A stretch of 48,148 nucleotides of DNA from Streptomyces curacoi (GCF_001513975.1 NZ_KQ947996.1:1-48148), one strand, 5' to 3'. Positions 1 through 9,231 are shown, counted from the stretch's first letter. Translations and numbers: made by a program. The notes: generated by a model not told the origin, from the sequence alone.

Positions 1-603
1 CACCAGCAGCGGCAGCGGATCCGACGCGGTGACCAGATCCCGCAGCGGATACCGCCCCAGCACCGCGTCCACGTTCGCCGCGAACGCCGCCGCCAGCCGT
101 GACTCGGGCGGCAGCGAGTCGTCCCGCAACGCCTCCGCGGCGGCCAGCACGGTCGCCCGCCCCGCCTTGTCGGGCACCCCGGCCGCCGCACGCTCGTACA
201 GCTCGCCGCCCTGCTCCAGGACCAGTCCGACGTCGATGCCGGCCGGCACCTTGATGGAGGCGGTGCGGCGCCAGGTGGTCACCGGGTCGCTCCAGGCCTC
301 CACATGGAACGTCCAGCGCCCGACCGCGGACGGCGTCACCTTGGCGCCCCAGCGGTCGAGGCCGGGGGCCAGTTCATGCATCGGCGTCCACGGGCCGGGC
401 CGGCCGTCCGGATCCGTCAGGACGACATTGGCGGCGACGGCGTCATGGCCCTCGCGGAACACGGTGGCGGTGACCTCGAAGGTCTCTCCCGCGACCGCCT
501 TCGCCGGATACCTGCCGCATTCCACGGCCGGCCGCACATCCCGTACCGGGATGCGGCCGATGGCTGCGGCCTTGGTCCCGGCCCTGGTCTTGGTCCTGCC
601 CAT
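1..603 (-). CDS. glgE: GlgE maltosyltransferase, N-terminal part (gene runs off left edge)
   Basis: Reading the minus strand from an ATG at 603 gives 201 residues without a stop up to base 1, so the gene continues outside the window. The start reads MGRTKTRAGTKAAAIGRIPV, followed by a beta-sandwich-like stretch (ECGRYPAKAVAGETFEVTAT, then VGRWTFHVEAWSDPVTTWRR at about residues 95-115). This is the N-terminal DUF3416 domain of alpha-1,4-glucan:maltose-1-phosphate maltosyltransferase. That enzyme extends alpha-glucan chains using maltose-1-phosphate made by TreS/Pep2. The GH13 catalytic domain lies outside the window. The nearby glycogen debranching gene glgX supports the assignment. The lysine- and arginine-rich N-terminus is not unusual for Streptomyces GlgE. 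Assignment is from remembered family sequence, not from a search. Confidence 0.88.
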   Translation of the reverse strand, partial: MGRTKTRAGTKAAAIGRIPVRDVRPAVECGRYPAKAVAGETFEVTATVFREGHDAVAANVVLTDPDGRPGPWTPMHELAPGLDRWGAKVTPSAVGRWTFHVEAWSDPVTTWRRTASIKVPAGIDVGLVLEQGGELYERAAAGVPDKAGRATVLAAAEALRDDSLPPESRLAAAFAANVDAVLGRYPLRDLVTASDPLPLLV

Positions 604-625
604 GGTTCACCTCCGCCGTGCTCGA

Positions 626-646
626 GGCCGGGCACGAAGCCCGGCC
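626..646. terminator. Perfect 8-bp hairpin between DUF5133 gene and glgE
   Basis: Arms GGCCGGGC (626-633) and GCCCGGCC (639-646) are perfect complements around a 5-base loop ACGAA. It sits between the stop of the minus-strand DUF5133 gene and the start of glgE, both read leftwards, so it should end the upstream transcript. There is no T-run, as is usual in this GC range. Confidence 0.6.
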
Positions 647-673
647 GGGGGTCGAAGCTGCGCCGGAAGGTGT

Positions 674-979
674 CTACCTCCCCGCAAGGAAACGCCACCG
701 CCGTGTTCTGGGCGGGCCCCGCCGCGCGGTGACGCCGGTAGCGCGGGGCCGTTCGTCCTGCTCCCCGAGATAGGCGGCCAGGGTGCTGCGCAGATAGCGC
801 TCCGCGGCGTCCGCCGCCTCGCGCGCACAGCGCTTGCCCATCAGCACGCACAGCGTGTAGCCGGCGTCCTCGAAGGTGGAGCGCACCGCGAGGTCGGCCG
901 GGGCCGCGAGCATGGCGCGTTCCCAGGCCCGGTATCGCCGCAGTTGCCGGGCGACTTCGGCTTTGGCCGGTAGCAGCAT
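674..979 (-). CDS. DUF5133 family protein
   Basis: A 101-residue protein starting MLLPAKAEVARQLRRYRAWE. The ATG at 979 is preceded by GGAAGG about ten bases upstream. Longer versions of the frame run to base 1171 but lack coding character and a ribosome site. The middle reads VRSTFEDAGYTLCVLMGKR, which fits the small helical DUF5133 family common in Streptomyces (typical core: a short helical region followed by YTLCV and an alanine-rich helix). The C-terminal 25 residues are arginine-rich and probably disordered. No function is established for the family that I know of. It lies upstream of glgE on the same strand, with a hairpin terminator between them. A 30-bp perfect stem-loop lies about 50 bases upstream of its start. 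Confidence 0.72.
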   Translation of the reverse strand: MLLPAKAEVARQLRRYRAWERAMLAAPADLAVRSTFEDAGYTLCVLMGKRCAREAADAAERYLRSTLAAYLGEQDERPRATGVTARRGPPRTRRWRFLAGR

Positions 980-1028
980 GGGGCCGTTCACCTTCCGGGC
1001 TCGATGGCACGTCTCCCGACCGTCGGGC

Positions 1029-1058
1029 GGAACCCGTGCGCGCATACGCACGGGTTCC
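1029..1058. promoter_or_regulatory. Perfect 12-bp inverted repeat with 6-base centre in the divergent promoter region
   Basis: Arms GGAACCCGTGCG (1029-1040) and CGCACGGGTTCC (1047-1058) are exact complements around CGCATA. It lies 50 bases upstream of the DUF5133 start and about 220 bases upstream of the RsbW-like gene. In RNA from either strand it would be a very stable hexaloop stem-loop, and as DNA it is a symmetric site. The rest of the intergenic interval 980-1275 shows no gene and no recognisable promoter consensus. Confidence 0.65.
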
Positions 1059-1275
1059 GTTACGGGCATCGAGGTCTTCACACATGGTGCATGGTCGACG
1101 ACGCAGCGTCCTGTTGGAGCTTCAACTACCTCAGATGTCGTCTCGTGTTGCACGAATGGACTACCGCACACACCCTGGAGTGACTCAGAAGCGATCGATG
1201 CTCACGCTCCGTGTTCGGGGCCCGTCCCGCAGGGGCGAGGAGAGCGGGAGCTTTCGCGGTGAGGAGGTAACGACG

Positions 1276-1784
1276 GTGAAGACCGCAGTGCCCTGCTACT
1301 ACCACCTCGACGTGGAAGTCAGCCCCGAACGGGTGGGACAGGTCAGCCGCATTCTGGCCGCTCACCTCCGGTACTGGGACCTGGAGACGCTTGTGGACCC
1401 CGTCTGCCGCGGTACGGAGATGCTGCTGCGGGCCATCGACGAGCACGCGACGGACAAGAACACATCGATCGAGATGTGGTGGAACGGCCAGCACCTCATC
1501 ACCGCCATCGGCGACCACGACCGCGCCCTGCGCCCCGATCACGAACTGCGCGACTGCCTGCAGCACCTCGCCGCGATGAGCGACGGCTGGGGCTGCTGCG
1601 CCACCGAGACCGGCAGCAAGGTCATCTGGTTCTCGCAGCGCGCCCGGGCCGGCGAACGCGCCCCGCTCGTGCCGGCGGCGCCCGCGCCCAGCCTGCGCGC
1701 GGCGCGCCCTGTGCCCCGCGAGGTGCCCGTCACGGCCATCGCCGACGCGGCCGGCATCCGGGACGGCGTCCTGGAGGAGGCCCG

Positions 1785-1788
<4 letters not shown>
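1276..1788 (+). CDS. Degenerate RsbW-like ATP-binding (HATPase-fold) regulator
   Basis: A 170-residue protein; the GTG at 1276 has a strong GAGGAGG eight bases upstream. Residues 5-125 look like the anti-sigma/serine kinase HATPase fold: VSPERVGQVSRILAAHL, a helix TEMLLRAIDEHA at the place of the family's N-box, a strand pair IEMWWNGQHLITAIGD, and a closing segment MSDGWGCCATETGSKVIWF that matches the usual WG...GKTVWF ending. The Mg-coordinating asparagine normally in the N-box (ELVTNA type) appears to be arginine, so kinase activity is doubtful. The last 45 residues are proline/alanine-rich. Its stop overlaps the glgX start (GTGA), so the two are co-translated, which suggests a role tied to glycogen debranching. 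It resembles the small Pep-type genes I recall beside glycogen loci in S. coelicolor. Confidence 0.72.
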
Positions 1789-3929
<2,141 letters not shown>

Positions 3930-3930
3930 A

Positions 3931-3954
3931 GGGGCGCGGGGAACCGCGCGCCCC
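3931..3954 (+). terminator. Hairpin terminator after glgX, of the Streptomyces GGGGCGCGGGGAAC type
   Basis: Arms GGGGCGCG (3931-3938) and CGCGCCCC (3947-3954) pair perfectly across an 8-base loop. It begins one base after the glgX stop and lies between convergent genes. The sequence GGGGCGCGGGGAAC is, from memory, a frequent interspersed motif downstream of Streptomyces genes. Confidence 0.7.
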
Positions 3955-3980
3955 GGCCGGCTACCGCTCGTCTCTGCGGC

Positions 3981-4784
3981 TTACCGCTCGTGGCGCGAGG
4001 TCACGGTGAACTGCGCGCCGTCCGGATCCCGCAGGACCGCCTCGTCGCTCCCCTTCGACAGGACACTGCCGCCGTGCAGTTCCGCCGCCCGCGCGCAGCC
4101 CGACACGTCGGCGACCGCGAAGTGGACCTGCCAGTGCGGCCGGATCGTCGGGTCGGGGGCGGCCTCCAGCGCGCCGGACTCGATGCGGGCCACGATGGCT
4201 CCGCCGCTGCGCAGCACGACCTCGCCGCCCTCGTAGCGGACCTCGCAGCAGCCGGGCCGCTCCGACGCCCAGTCCAGGACCTCGCCGTAGAACATGGCGG
4301 CGTCGAAGGCGTCTCGGGTGTGCAGGCGGATGAAGGTCGGCGCGGCGCGCCGCCAGGTCTCCCAGTTCGAGATGAGTTCACCCTCCCAGACGCCGAACGT
4401 CGCGCCGTCCCGGTCGGCGAGCAGCGCCGCCCGTCCGGGCGGCAGGGAGAGCGGCCCGACCGCGGCCGTGCCGCCGCGCTCCTGCACCCGGGCCACCGCC
4501 TCGTCCGCGCTGGGCACGGCGAAGTAGGGCGTCCAGGCCACGGCCATCTGCCACATCGAGGCGACCGCGCCGATCCCCGCGACCGGCACGCTCTGCGCCA
4601 GCGCGATCCGGAAGCGGTCGCCCAGCTTGGCCGGCCGCCAGCGCCAGCCCAGCACCGCCGAGTAGAAGTCCTGGGTGGCCTCCAGGTCGCGGCTGGTCAG
4701 GCTCACCCAGCAGGGTGCGCCGAACACGGAGTGTGTGGACACGACCTCGGCCGTGCCTCGGGGGGTTCTCATGTCGTCGTTCAT
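3981..4784 (-). CDS. Two-domain VOC (glyoxalase/bleomycin-resistance fold) protein
   Basis: A 267-residue protein made of two VOC half-domains. The first spans about residues 20-140 (PCWVSLTSRDLEATQDFYSAVLGWRWRP ... ATFGVWEG), the second about 145-265 (TFIRLHTRDAFDAAMFYGEVLDWASERPG ... VLRDPDGAQFTVTSRH). Such tandem-VOC proteins are widespread in Streptomyces, usually with unknown substrates. The start at 4784 (MNDDMRTP) has AGGAC eight bases upstream; a second ATG four codons later lacks a ribosome site. A near-consensus SigB-type promoter reads into it from 4892. Several metal-ligand positions of VOC enzymes are present only partly (for instance LHTRD carries the His), so catalysis cannot be claimed. 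It is convergent with glgX and divergent from the ANTAR gene. Confidence 0.85.
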   Translation of the reverse strand: MNDDMRTPRGTAEVVSTHSVFGAPCWVSLTSRDLEATQDFYSAVLGWRWRPAKLGDRFRIALAQSVPVAGIGAVASMWQMAVAWTPYFAVPSADEAVARVQERGGTAAVGPLSLPPGRAALLADRDGATFGVWEGELISNWETWRRAAPTFIRLHTRDAFDAAMFYGEVLDWASERPGCCEVRYEGGEVVLRSGGAIVARIESGALEAAPDPTIRPHWQVHFAVADVSGCARAAELHGGSVLSKGSDEAVLRDPDGAQFTVTSRHER

Positions 4785-4868
4785 GGCAGTCGCGTCCTGG
4801 TCTCGCCCGCACCGGCGGCCACCGGTCCTTTCCCAGTGTCCAACCGGATCCGCTCCCGGGCCTGTCGA

Positions 4869-4892
4869 GTACCCCCGGCGTGGCGCCGAAAC
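4869..4892 (-). promoter_or_regulatory. SigB-type (general stress) promoter for the VOC gene
   Basis: On the minus strand the sequence has GTTT (4892-4889), a 14-base spacer, then GGGTAC (4874-4869). This fits the Streptomyces SigB-class consensus GNNT-N14-16-GGGTAC/T exactly. The predicted transcription start would be roughly 78 bases upstream of the VOC ATG. A SigB/F/G-family sigma gene lies 0.5-1.2 kb away. Confidence 0.6.
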
Positions 4893-4956
4893 GACGGACA
4901 ACGGCCGGCCTTCCGCTTCACTGGCACGCGAGCGGCAAAGAGACGAGGATGGAGGC

Positions 4957-5289
4957 GTGGCACCGGTACCGAACGAGCCGGCCGACGAGGCCGACCGGAT
5001 CCTTGAGCTGGAAGAGCAGGTCGACCAGCTCAAAGAGGCCGTCGTCTCGCACGCGGTCGTGGACCAGGCGATCGGCATGATCGTCGCACTCGGCCGCCTG
5101 GCGCCGGAGCAGGGATGGGCGGTGCTGAAGGAGGTCTCCCAGCACACGAACATCAAGCTCCGCCGGGTCGCCGAACTGATTCTCCGCTGGGGCCGGGACG
5201 GCGAGATGCCGCCCGAAATCCGCGTCGAACTCGAAGACGCCCTGGAGCGTCACGGTCCGACGCAGATTCCGGGTTCGGCCCAGGAGTGA
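4957..5289 (+). CDS. Small ANTAR-domain RNA-binding regulator
   Basis: A 110-residue protein. Residues 10-33 form an acidic coiled coil (EADRILELEEQVDQLKEAV). Residues 30-85 are an ANTAR domain, with the family hallmarks SHAVVDQAIGMIVALGRL, EQGWAVLKEVSQHTNIKLRRVAELIL. ANTAR proteins bind paired hexaloop stem-loops in nascent mRNA and prevent termination. Here no receiver or GAF sensor is fused, so the protein would need a partner or act constitutively. The GTG at 4957 has GAGG eight bases upstream; longer frames extend into non-coding sequence. It is convergent with the downstream sigma-factor gene, with a short hairpin between them. Confidence 0.85.
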   Translation: MAPVPNEPADEADRILELEEQVDQLKEAVVSHAVVDQAIGMIVALGRLAPEQGWAVLKEVSQHTNIKLRRVAELILRWGRDGEMPPEIRVELEDALERHGPTQIPGSAQE

Positions 5290-5303
5290 CCCGCCCCTGC
5301 GGG
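5290..5303. terminator. Short bidirectional hairpin between convergent genes
   Basis: Arms CCCGC (5290-5294) and GCGGG (5299-5303) around CCCT, placed exactly between the stops of the ANTAR and sigma-factor genes. The stem is only five pairs, so confidence is limited. Confidence 0.4.
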
Positions 5304-5305
5304 GT

Positions 5306-6097
5306 TCACCGGGCCTCGGCGAGCAGCTCCTCGCGCAGTTGGGCGAAGCATCCGCTCAGCAGCCGGGAGACATGCATCTGGGAGATGCCGAGCTGCTGTG
5401 CGATACGGCTCTGGGTCATGCCGCCGAAGAAGCGGAGATAGAGGATGGTCCGCTCACGCTCCGGAAGCCGCTGCAGGCACGGCTTGACGGCCACCCGGTC
5501 GACGACCACGTCGTACGCCGGATCCGGACCGCCGATCGCGTCCCCCAGCGCATAGCCGTCGGTGCCGGGCATCTCGGCCTCCAGCGACAGCGCGGAGAAG
5601 CACTCCAGGGCCTCCATGCCGGCGCGCACCTCTCCCTCGCTCAGATGCGCGTGTTCGGCGATCTCGGCAACGGTGGGCGCCCGCCCGGGGGTCTGCTGCG
5701 ACAGCTCCTTCGCGGAGCTCCGCACCCGGTTGCGCAGGTCCTGGACCCGGCGCGGCACATGCAGCGTCCACATGTGGTCGCGGAAGTGCCGCTTGATTTC
5801 GCCGGTGATGGTGGGCACCGCGTACGCCTCGAAGGCGTGGCCGCGAGCCGGGTCGTAGTGGTCCACGGCCTTCACCAGTCCCAGGGCCGCCACCTGGTAC
5901 AGGTCCTCCAGGGATTCGCCGCGGCCCTTGAACCGGACCGCGATCCGCTCGGCCATGGGCAACCAGGCCTGAACCAGGTCGTCCCTGAGCGCCTTGCGTT
6001 CCGGCCCGTCGGGCAGTTCCACGAGCCGGTCGAACGCCTCGGCGGTGTCGGGGGCGTCGTCGTGCGGGTGCTGCTTCGTTCTGGTGGCGGCACTCAT
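5306..6097 (-). CDS. SigB/SigF/SigG-family RNA polymerase sigma factor
   Basis: A 263-residue group 3 sigma factor. The ATG at 6097 has a perfect AGGAGGT eight bases upstream, whereas the frame extends further without support. Region 2 is clear (LVQAWLPMAERIAVRFKGRGESLEDLYQVAALGLVKAVDHYDPARGHAFEAYAVPTITGEIKRHFRDHMWTLHVPRRVQDL), region 3 follows (APTVAEIAEHAHLSEGEVRAGMEAL), and region 4 carries the helix-turn-helix (MTQSRIAQQLGISQMHVSRLL). This is the stress/developmental SigB/F/G class, normally held by RsbW-type anti-sigma factors. I recall that S. coelicolor sigG lies close to a glgX copy, which matches this layout. A candidate SigB-type promoter lies upstream of the gene, suggesting autoregulation. 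No cognate full anti-sigma gene is adjacent; the degenerate RsbW-like protein at 1276-1788 is the nearest candidate. Confidence 0.92.
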   Translation of the reverse strand: MSAATRTKQHPHDDAPDTAEAFDRLVELPDGPERKALRDDLVQAWLPMAERIAVRFKGRGESLEDLYQVAALGLVKAVDHYDPARGHAFEAYAVPTITGEIKRHFRDHMWTLHVPRRVQDLRNRVRSSAKELSQQTPGRAPTVAEIAEHAHLSEGEVRAGMEALECFSALSLEAEMPGTDGYALGDAIGGPDPAYDVVVDRVAVKPCLQRLPERERTILYLRFFGGMTQSRIAQQLGISQMHVSRLLSGCFAQLREELLAEAR

Positions 6098-6233
6098 AGG
6101 TGCGCACCTCCTCAGCAGGTGCTGGCTGGACAGACACCGAGGGAGGCGCGGATTCGGACCCTCAGGAGACACCCAGGGGCCCGGCGGGCCGGCTCCCACG
6201 GACGTGCCTCCTGTCCGAAGCACATAACAGGGC

Positions 6234-6259
6234 ATTCCCGGCACTCTGGTATCCGAAAC
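6234..6259 (-). promoter_or_regulatory. Candidate SigB-type promoter upstream of the sigma-factor gene
   Basis: Minus strand GTTT (6259-6256), 16-base spacer, GGGAAT (6239-6234). It differs from GGGTAT at one base. It lies about 137 bases upstream of the sigma-factor ATG, so it could be an autoregulatory promoter. Confidence 0.35.
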
Positions 6260-6346
6260 ACATTTCGTGAATGCGACTACGTGTTACGGCGGGGTGACGG
6301 TGTGTCCGGCCAGGAGGAGGGGTGACCTTGACCCTCCTTCGGCTCC

Positions 6347-6369
6347 ATTACCTCTGTTACAGAGCTAAT
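6347..6369. promoter_or_regulatory. 23-bp palindromic operator in front of the MarR-ABC operon
   Basis: Left half ATTACCTCTG and right half CAGAGCTAAT flank a central TTA; ten-base halves with a single mismatch pair. It ends nine bases before the MarR ATG at 6379. Position and symmetry fit an autoregulatory MarR operator that also blocks the transporter genes. Confidence 0.65.
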
Positions 6370-6378
6370 CTCGACGGC

Positions 6379-6834
6379 ATGGACCAGGAGACCTTCCCGG
6401 AAGAGCTGGCCGACGCGCTCGTCGCCATCCAGCGGCTGATCCGGCGCAGGCTGCGGCGTCAGACGCCCGGGCCGCGGCTGCGCGGAGCCGAGGTGGAGCT
6501 GCTGCGCCTGGTCGTGGAGCGGCCCGGCATCGGCGTCTCGGACGCGGCCAAGGAGCTGCACCTGGCGGGCAACTCGGTCTCGACCCTGGTCAACCAGCTG
6601 GGCCGACAGGGCTATCTGGTCCGCCGGACGAACCCCGCCGACCGGCGCGCCGCCCGGCTGCTGCCCACCCCCGCGGCCGGGACTCGGCTGAACGAGTGGC
6701 GCAGACGGCGCGCCGAGCTCGTACGACGCCAGGTGTCGCGCCTCGACGAGGCGGACCGGGAGACGCTGCTCGCGGCGGTCCCTGCCCTGCGCAGGCTGGC
6801 GGACACACTGCACGAGGAGGTGGAGCGACCGTGA
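6379..6834 (+). CDS. MarR-family regulator of the adjacent ABC exporter
   Basis: A 151-residue MarR protein beginning MDQETFPEELADALVAIQRLI. The winged helix is visible (RGAEVELLRLVVERPGIGVSDAAKELHLAGNSVSTLVNQLGRQGYLVRRTNPADRRAARLLPTPAG), including the DRR wing motif. A longer frame opens with a GTG at 6322 after AGGAGGAGG, but it would translate the palindromic operator and give an N-terminus (LTLLRLHYLCYR) unlike MarR proteins. The ATG at 6379 is therefore preferred although its ribosome site is weak. Its stop overlaps the ATPase start (GTGA), so regulator and transporter form one operon. It most likely represses this operon through the palindrome and responds to a small exported ligand that cannot be named from sequence. 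Confidence 0.87.
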   Translation: MDQETFPEELADALVAIQRLIRRRLRRQTPGPRLRGAEVELLRLVVERPGIGVSDAAKELHLAGNSVSTLVNQLGRQGYLVRRTNPADRRAARLLPTPAAGTRLNEWRRRRAELVRRQVSRLDEADRETLLAAVPALRRLADTLHEEVERP

Positions 6835-7679
6835 CCCGAGACGGCGCCGAGGCCGTGGCCTGCACCGGGCTCGCCCATGCCTTCGGTGAGACCCGCGCGG
6901 TGGACGGACTCGACCTGACGGTCCGGGAGAGCGAGGTCTTCGGGCTGCTCGGCCCCAACGGCGCCGGAAAGACCACGGCGATCCGCTGCATGACCACCCT
7001 CCTGCCGGTGCCCGCCGGAATGGTCCGCGTCTTCGGCCACGACGCCGCGCGCGACCGGATGGCCGTAAGGCGTCTGCTCGGCTACGTCCCGCAGCAGCTG
7101 TCCGCCGACGCCGGCCTCACCGGCCGCGAGAACGTCGCCCTCTTCGCCCGCGTCTTCGACGTGCCCCGCCGCGAACGCGCCGAACGGGTCGGGCAGGCCC
7201 TGGCCGCGGTCGGCCTCGCCGACGCCGCCGACCGGCTCGCCGGCACCTACTCCGGCGGCATGGTCCGCCGGCTGGAACTCGCCCAGGCCCTGGTCAGCGC
7301 ACCCCGGCTGCTGATCCTCGACGAACCGACCATCGGCCTCGACCCGATCGCCCGCACCGGCGTATGGGAGCACATCAACGCCGTGCGCGCCGCCACCGGC
7401 ATGACCGTCCTGGTCACCACCCACTACATGGACGAGGCCGACCAGTACTGCGACCGGGTCGGCCTCATGCACCACGGCCGCATCCGGGCCCTCGGCACCC
7501 CGGCCGAGCTCAGGGAGGGGCTCGGCGCGCGCCGGCGTGCCGCGGGGGCGCCCGACACCGACCCGCTGCCCACGCTGGAGGACGTCTTCCGGGACATCGC
7601 CGGCAGCGGACTCGACGAGCAGTCAGGAGACTTCCGTGATGTCCGAAGCACCCGCCGCACAGCACGCCGCGTCGGCTGA
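6831..7679 (+). CDS. DrrA-like ABC exporter ATPase
   Basis: A 282-residue ATPase. Walker A is GPNGAGKTT (about residues 44-52), the signature is YSGGMVRRLELAQAL, and Walker B is LLILDEPTIGLDP, followed by the switch His in VTTHYMDEAD. The C-terminal extension (TLEDVFRDIAG) is typical of the daunorubicin-resistance DrrA group of antibiotic exporters. The GTG start overlaps the MarR stop by a GTGA, with GGAGG ten bases upstream. It overlaps the permease gene by about 40 bases, so all three genes are translationally linked. It powers export of a hydrophobic compound with the membrane protein encoded next. Confidence 0.93.
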   Translation: MTRDGAEAVACTGLAHAFGETRAVDGLDLTVRESEVFGLLGPNGAGKTTAIRCMTTLLPVPAGMVRVFGHDAARDRMAVRRLLGYVPQQLSADAGLTGRENVALFARVFDVPRRERAERVGQALAAVGLADAADRLAGTYSGGMVRRLELAQALVSAPRLLILDEPTIGLDPIARTGVWEHINAVRAATGMTVLVTTHYMDEADQYCDRVGLMHHGRIRALGTPAELREGLGARRRAAGAPDTDPLPTLEDVFRDIAGSGLDEQSGDFRDVRSTRRTARRVG

Positions 7680-8499
7680 CGGGGACCGCCCCGAGGGCAT
7701 CGGCCTGCTGCTGCGGCCGCCCGCACCCCGCGCCGGCTGGCGGCTGCTGCCCACCCGTGTCGTCGCCATGTGCGCCGTGGAACTGCAGAAGCTGCGCCAC
7801 GACCGGACCGAGCTCTACACCCGCGCCGTCCAGCCCGCCCTCTGGCTGCTGATCTTCGGCCAGACCTTCACCCGGCTCCGGGCGATCCCCAGCGACGGCG
7901 TCCCCTACATCGACTATCTGGCCCCCGGCATCATCGCCCAGTCCGCGATGTTCGTCGCCATCTTCTACGGCATCCAGATCATCTGGGAGCGCGATGCCGG
8001 CATCCTCAACAAACTGCTGGTCACCCCGACCCCGCGCGCGGCCCTGATCACCGGCAAGGCGTTCGCGGCCGGGGTGAAGTCGCTCGTCCAGGCGGTCGTC
8101 GTGATCGTCATCGCCGCCGTACTGGGCGTGGCGCTGACCTGGAACCCGCTGAAGCTGCTCGGCGTCGCCGCGGTCGTCGTCCTCGGCTCGGCGTTCTTCT
8201 CCTGTCTGTCGATCACCATCGCCGGCATCGTCCTCAGCCGCGACCGGCTGATGGGCTTCGGGCAGGCCATCACGATGCCCCTGTTCTTCGGCTCCAACGC
8301 CCTCTACCCGCTGTCCGTGATGCCCGGCTGGCTCCAGGTCGTCAGCAAGGCCAACCCGCTCAGCTACCAGGTCGACGCCCTGCGCGGTCTCCTCCTCGGC
8401 ACCCCCGCCCACCTCGCGCTCGATTTCGCCGTCCTGCTCGTGGCCGCCGCGCTCGGCATCACCGCGGCCTCCTCGCTGCTGGGCCGGCTGGCTCGCTGA
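7639..8499 (+). CDS. ABC-2 type exporter permease (DrrB-like)
   Basis: A 286-residue membrane protein with about six hydrophobic segments (for example PALWLLIFGQTF, GIIAQSAMFVAIFYGIQII, VVVIVIAAVLGVALTW, LLGVAAVVVLGSAFFSC, and a final FAVLLVAAALGITAASSLL). The ABC-2 hallmarks are EVG-like IWERDAGILNKLLVTPTPRAALITGKAF and the late NPLSYQVDALRGLL motif. The N-terminal 35 residues are cytosolic. The ATG at 7639 has AGGAG nine bases upstream; a GTG one codon earlier is possible. It partners the ATPase at 6831-7679 in an efflux pump. Confidence 0.92.
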   Translation: MSEAPAAQHAASADGDRPEGIGLLLRPPAPRAGWRLLPTRVVAMCAVELQKLRHDRTELYTRAVQPALWLLIFGQTFTRLRAIPSDGVPYIDYLAPGIIAQSAMFVAIFYGIQIIWERDAGILNKLLVTPTPRAALITGKAFAAGVKSLVQAVVVIVIAAVLGVALTWNPLKLLGVAAVVVLGSAFFSCLSITIAGIVLSRDRLMGFGQAITMPLFFGSNALYPLSVMPGWLQVVSKANPLSYQVDALRGLLLGTPAHLALDFAVLLVAAALGITAASSLLGRLAR

Positions 8500-8577
8500 T
8501 CTTGGCGCGGAAAGTGATGTGCGGCACGTGTGTGAACACGGCCGCCAGGCCAGTAAGCGGATTCTTGCTGCCCACAG

Positions 8578-8594
8578 CTTGATCGGTGATCAAG
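8578..8594. promoter_or_regulatory. 17-bp perfect palindrome upstream of the hypothetical gene
   Basis: CTTGATC (8578-8584), centre GGT, GATCAAG (8588-8594). It lies 37 bases upstream of a TTGACA promoter element. A second weaker inverted repeat (CGTGT, four bases, ACACG) lies at 8527-8540. This is a likely regulator site of unknown owner. The rest of 8500-8630 holds no gene. Confidence 0.5.
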
Positions 8595-8630
8595 GGGGCG
8601 AATCGGCTGGCCACAGCGCATTCTGCTCAT

Positions 8631-8660
8631 TTGACAGTGCACGGAGCACACAGATAGGAA
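8631..8660 (+). promoter_or_regulatory. Vegetative-type promoter for the gene at 8689
   Basis: A perfect TTGACA at 8631-8636 is followed, after 17-18 bases, by ATAGGA/TAGGAA (8654-8660). The predicted start would be close to 8667, leaving a short leader with GAGAGGTGG before the GTG at 8689. Confidence 0.5.
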
Positions 8661-8688
8661 GCAGCTCTCTGAGGTCGAGAGGTGGACT

Positions 8689-9210
8689 GTGTACGAGCCG
8701 AACGTGGTCGGGGACTGGCACGAGTACGACGAGCATGCCGGTCTGCGTGTCCGCGTCCACCGTCTGGAAGCCGCCGAGCCGCCGCGCGGACGCGACGACG
8801 CCGCCGAGGGGCTGACCTACTTCAGGGTCCGCGTCACCGTCGAGAACCGTGGCGACCGGCACCTCGGCATCCACCTCGAGGACGGCCAGTTCGATGTGCG
8901 GATCGGCCCCGACGGCGAGGCGGCGTTCATCGACTGGCGCAACTCGCAGTTCATCGAGGGCTTCGACGTCTACCCGCTGCGCAGGGCCACGGCCCTGCTC
9001 TACGCCGCCGGACCGGAGGCGAGCCTGGGCCAGGTCGACCTCCAGATCCAGCTGCGGGTCGAGGAGGAGTGGACCGGCCGCCGGCTGTGGACCGGAGGCC
9101 TCGGCCTGCAGGAGGGCTCCGCCGGCGGGCACGCCGCGGCCCCGCGGGACGGCCTCGCGCACCAGGTGAGCAACTTCCTGCGGCAGCAGGCCGAAGAGGG
9201 CACCGCCTGA
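8689..9210 (+). CDS. Hypothetical protein, beta-rich, unknown function
   Basis: A 173-residue acidic protein with no signal peptide or membrane segment. The GTG at 8689 follows GAGAGGTGG and a clear TTGACA promoter. The sequence alternates short strands (GLRVRVHRLEA, LTYFRVRVTVENRGDRHLGIHLED, QFDVRIGPDGEAAFIDW, LLYAAGPEASLGQVDLQIQLRVEEEW). This suggests an immunoglobulin-like or DUF4352-like sandwich, but I do not recognise the family with certainty. It stands alone between the ABC operon and the convergent hemC. Codon use is typical of the window, so it is a real gene rather than a shadow frame. Confidence 0.7.
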   Translation: MYEPNVVGDWHEYDEHAGLRVRVHRLEAAEPPRGRDDAAEGLTYFRVRVTVENRGDRHLGIHLEDGQFDVRIGPDGEAAFIDWRNSQFIEGFDVYPLRRATALLYAAGPEASLGQVDLQIQLRVEEEWTGRRLWTGGLGLQEGSAGGHAAAPRDGLAHQVSNFLRQQAEEGTA

Positions 9211-9231
9211 CGCGCGAGCGACCCGGCCGCC

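Noticed and set aside
6322..6378. Upstream GTG start for the MarR gene with AGGAGGAGG before it
   Set aside because: It would translate the palindromic operator and add an N-terminus unlike MarR proteins; the spacing to the GTG is also tight.
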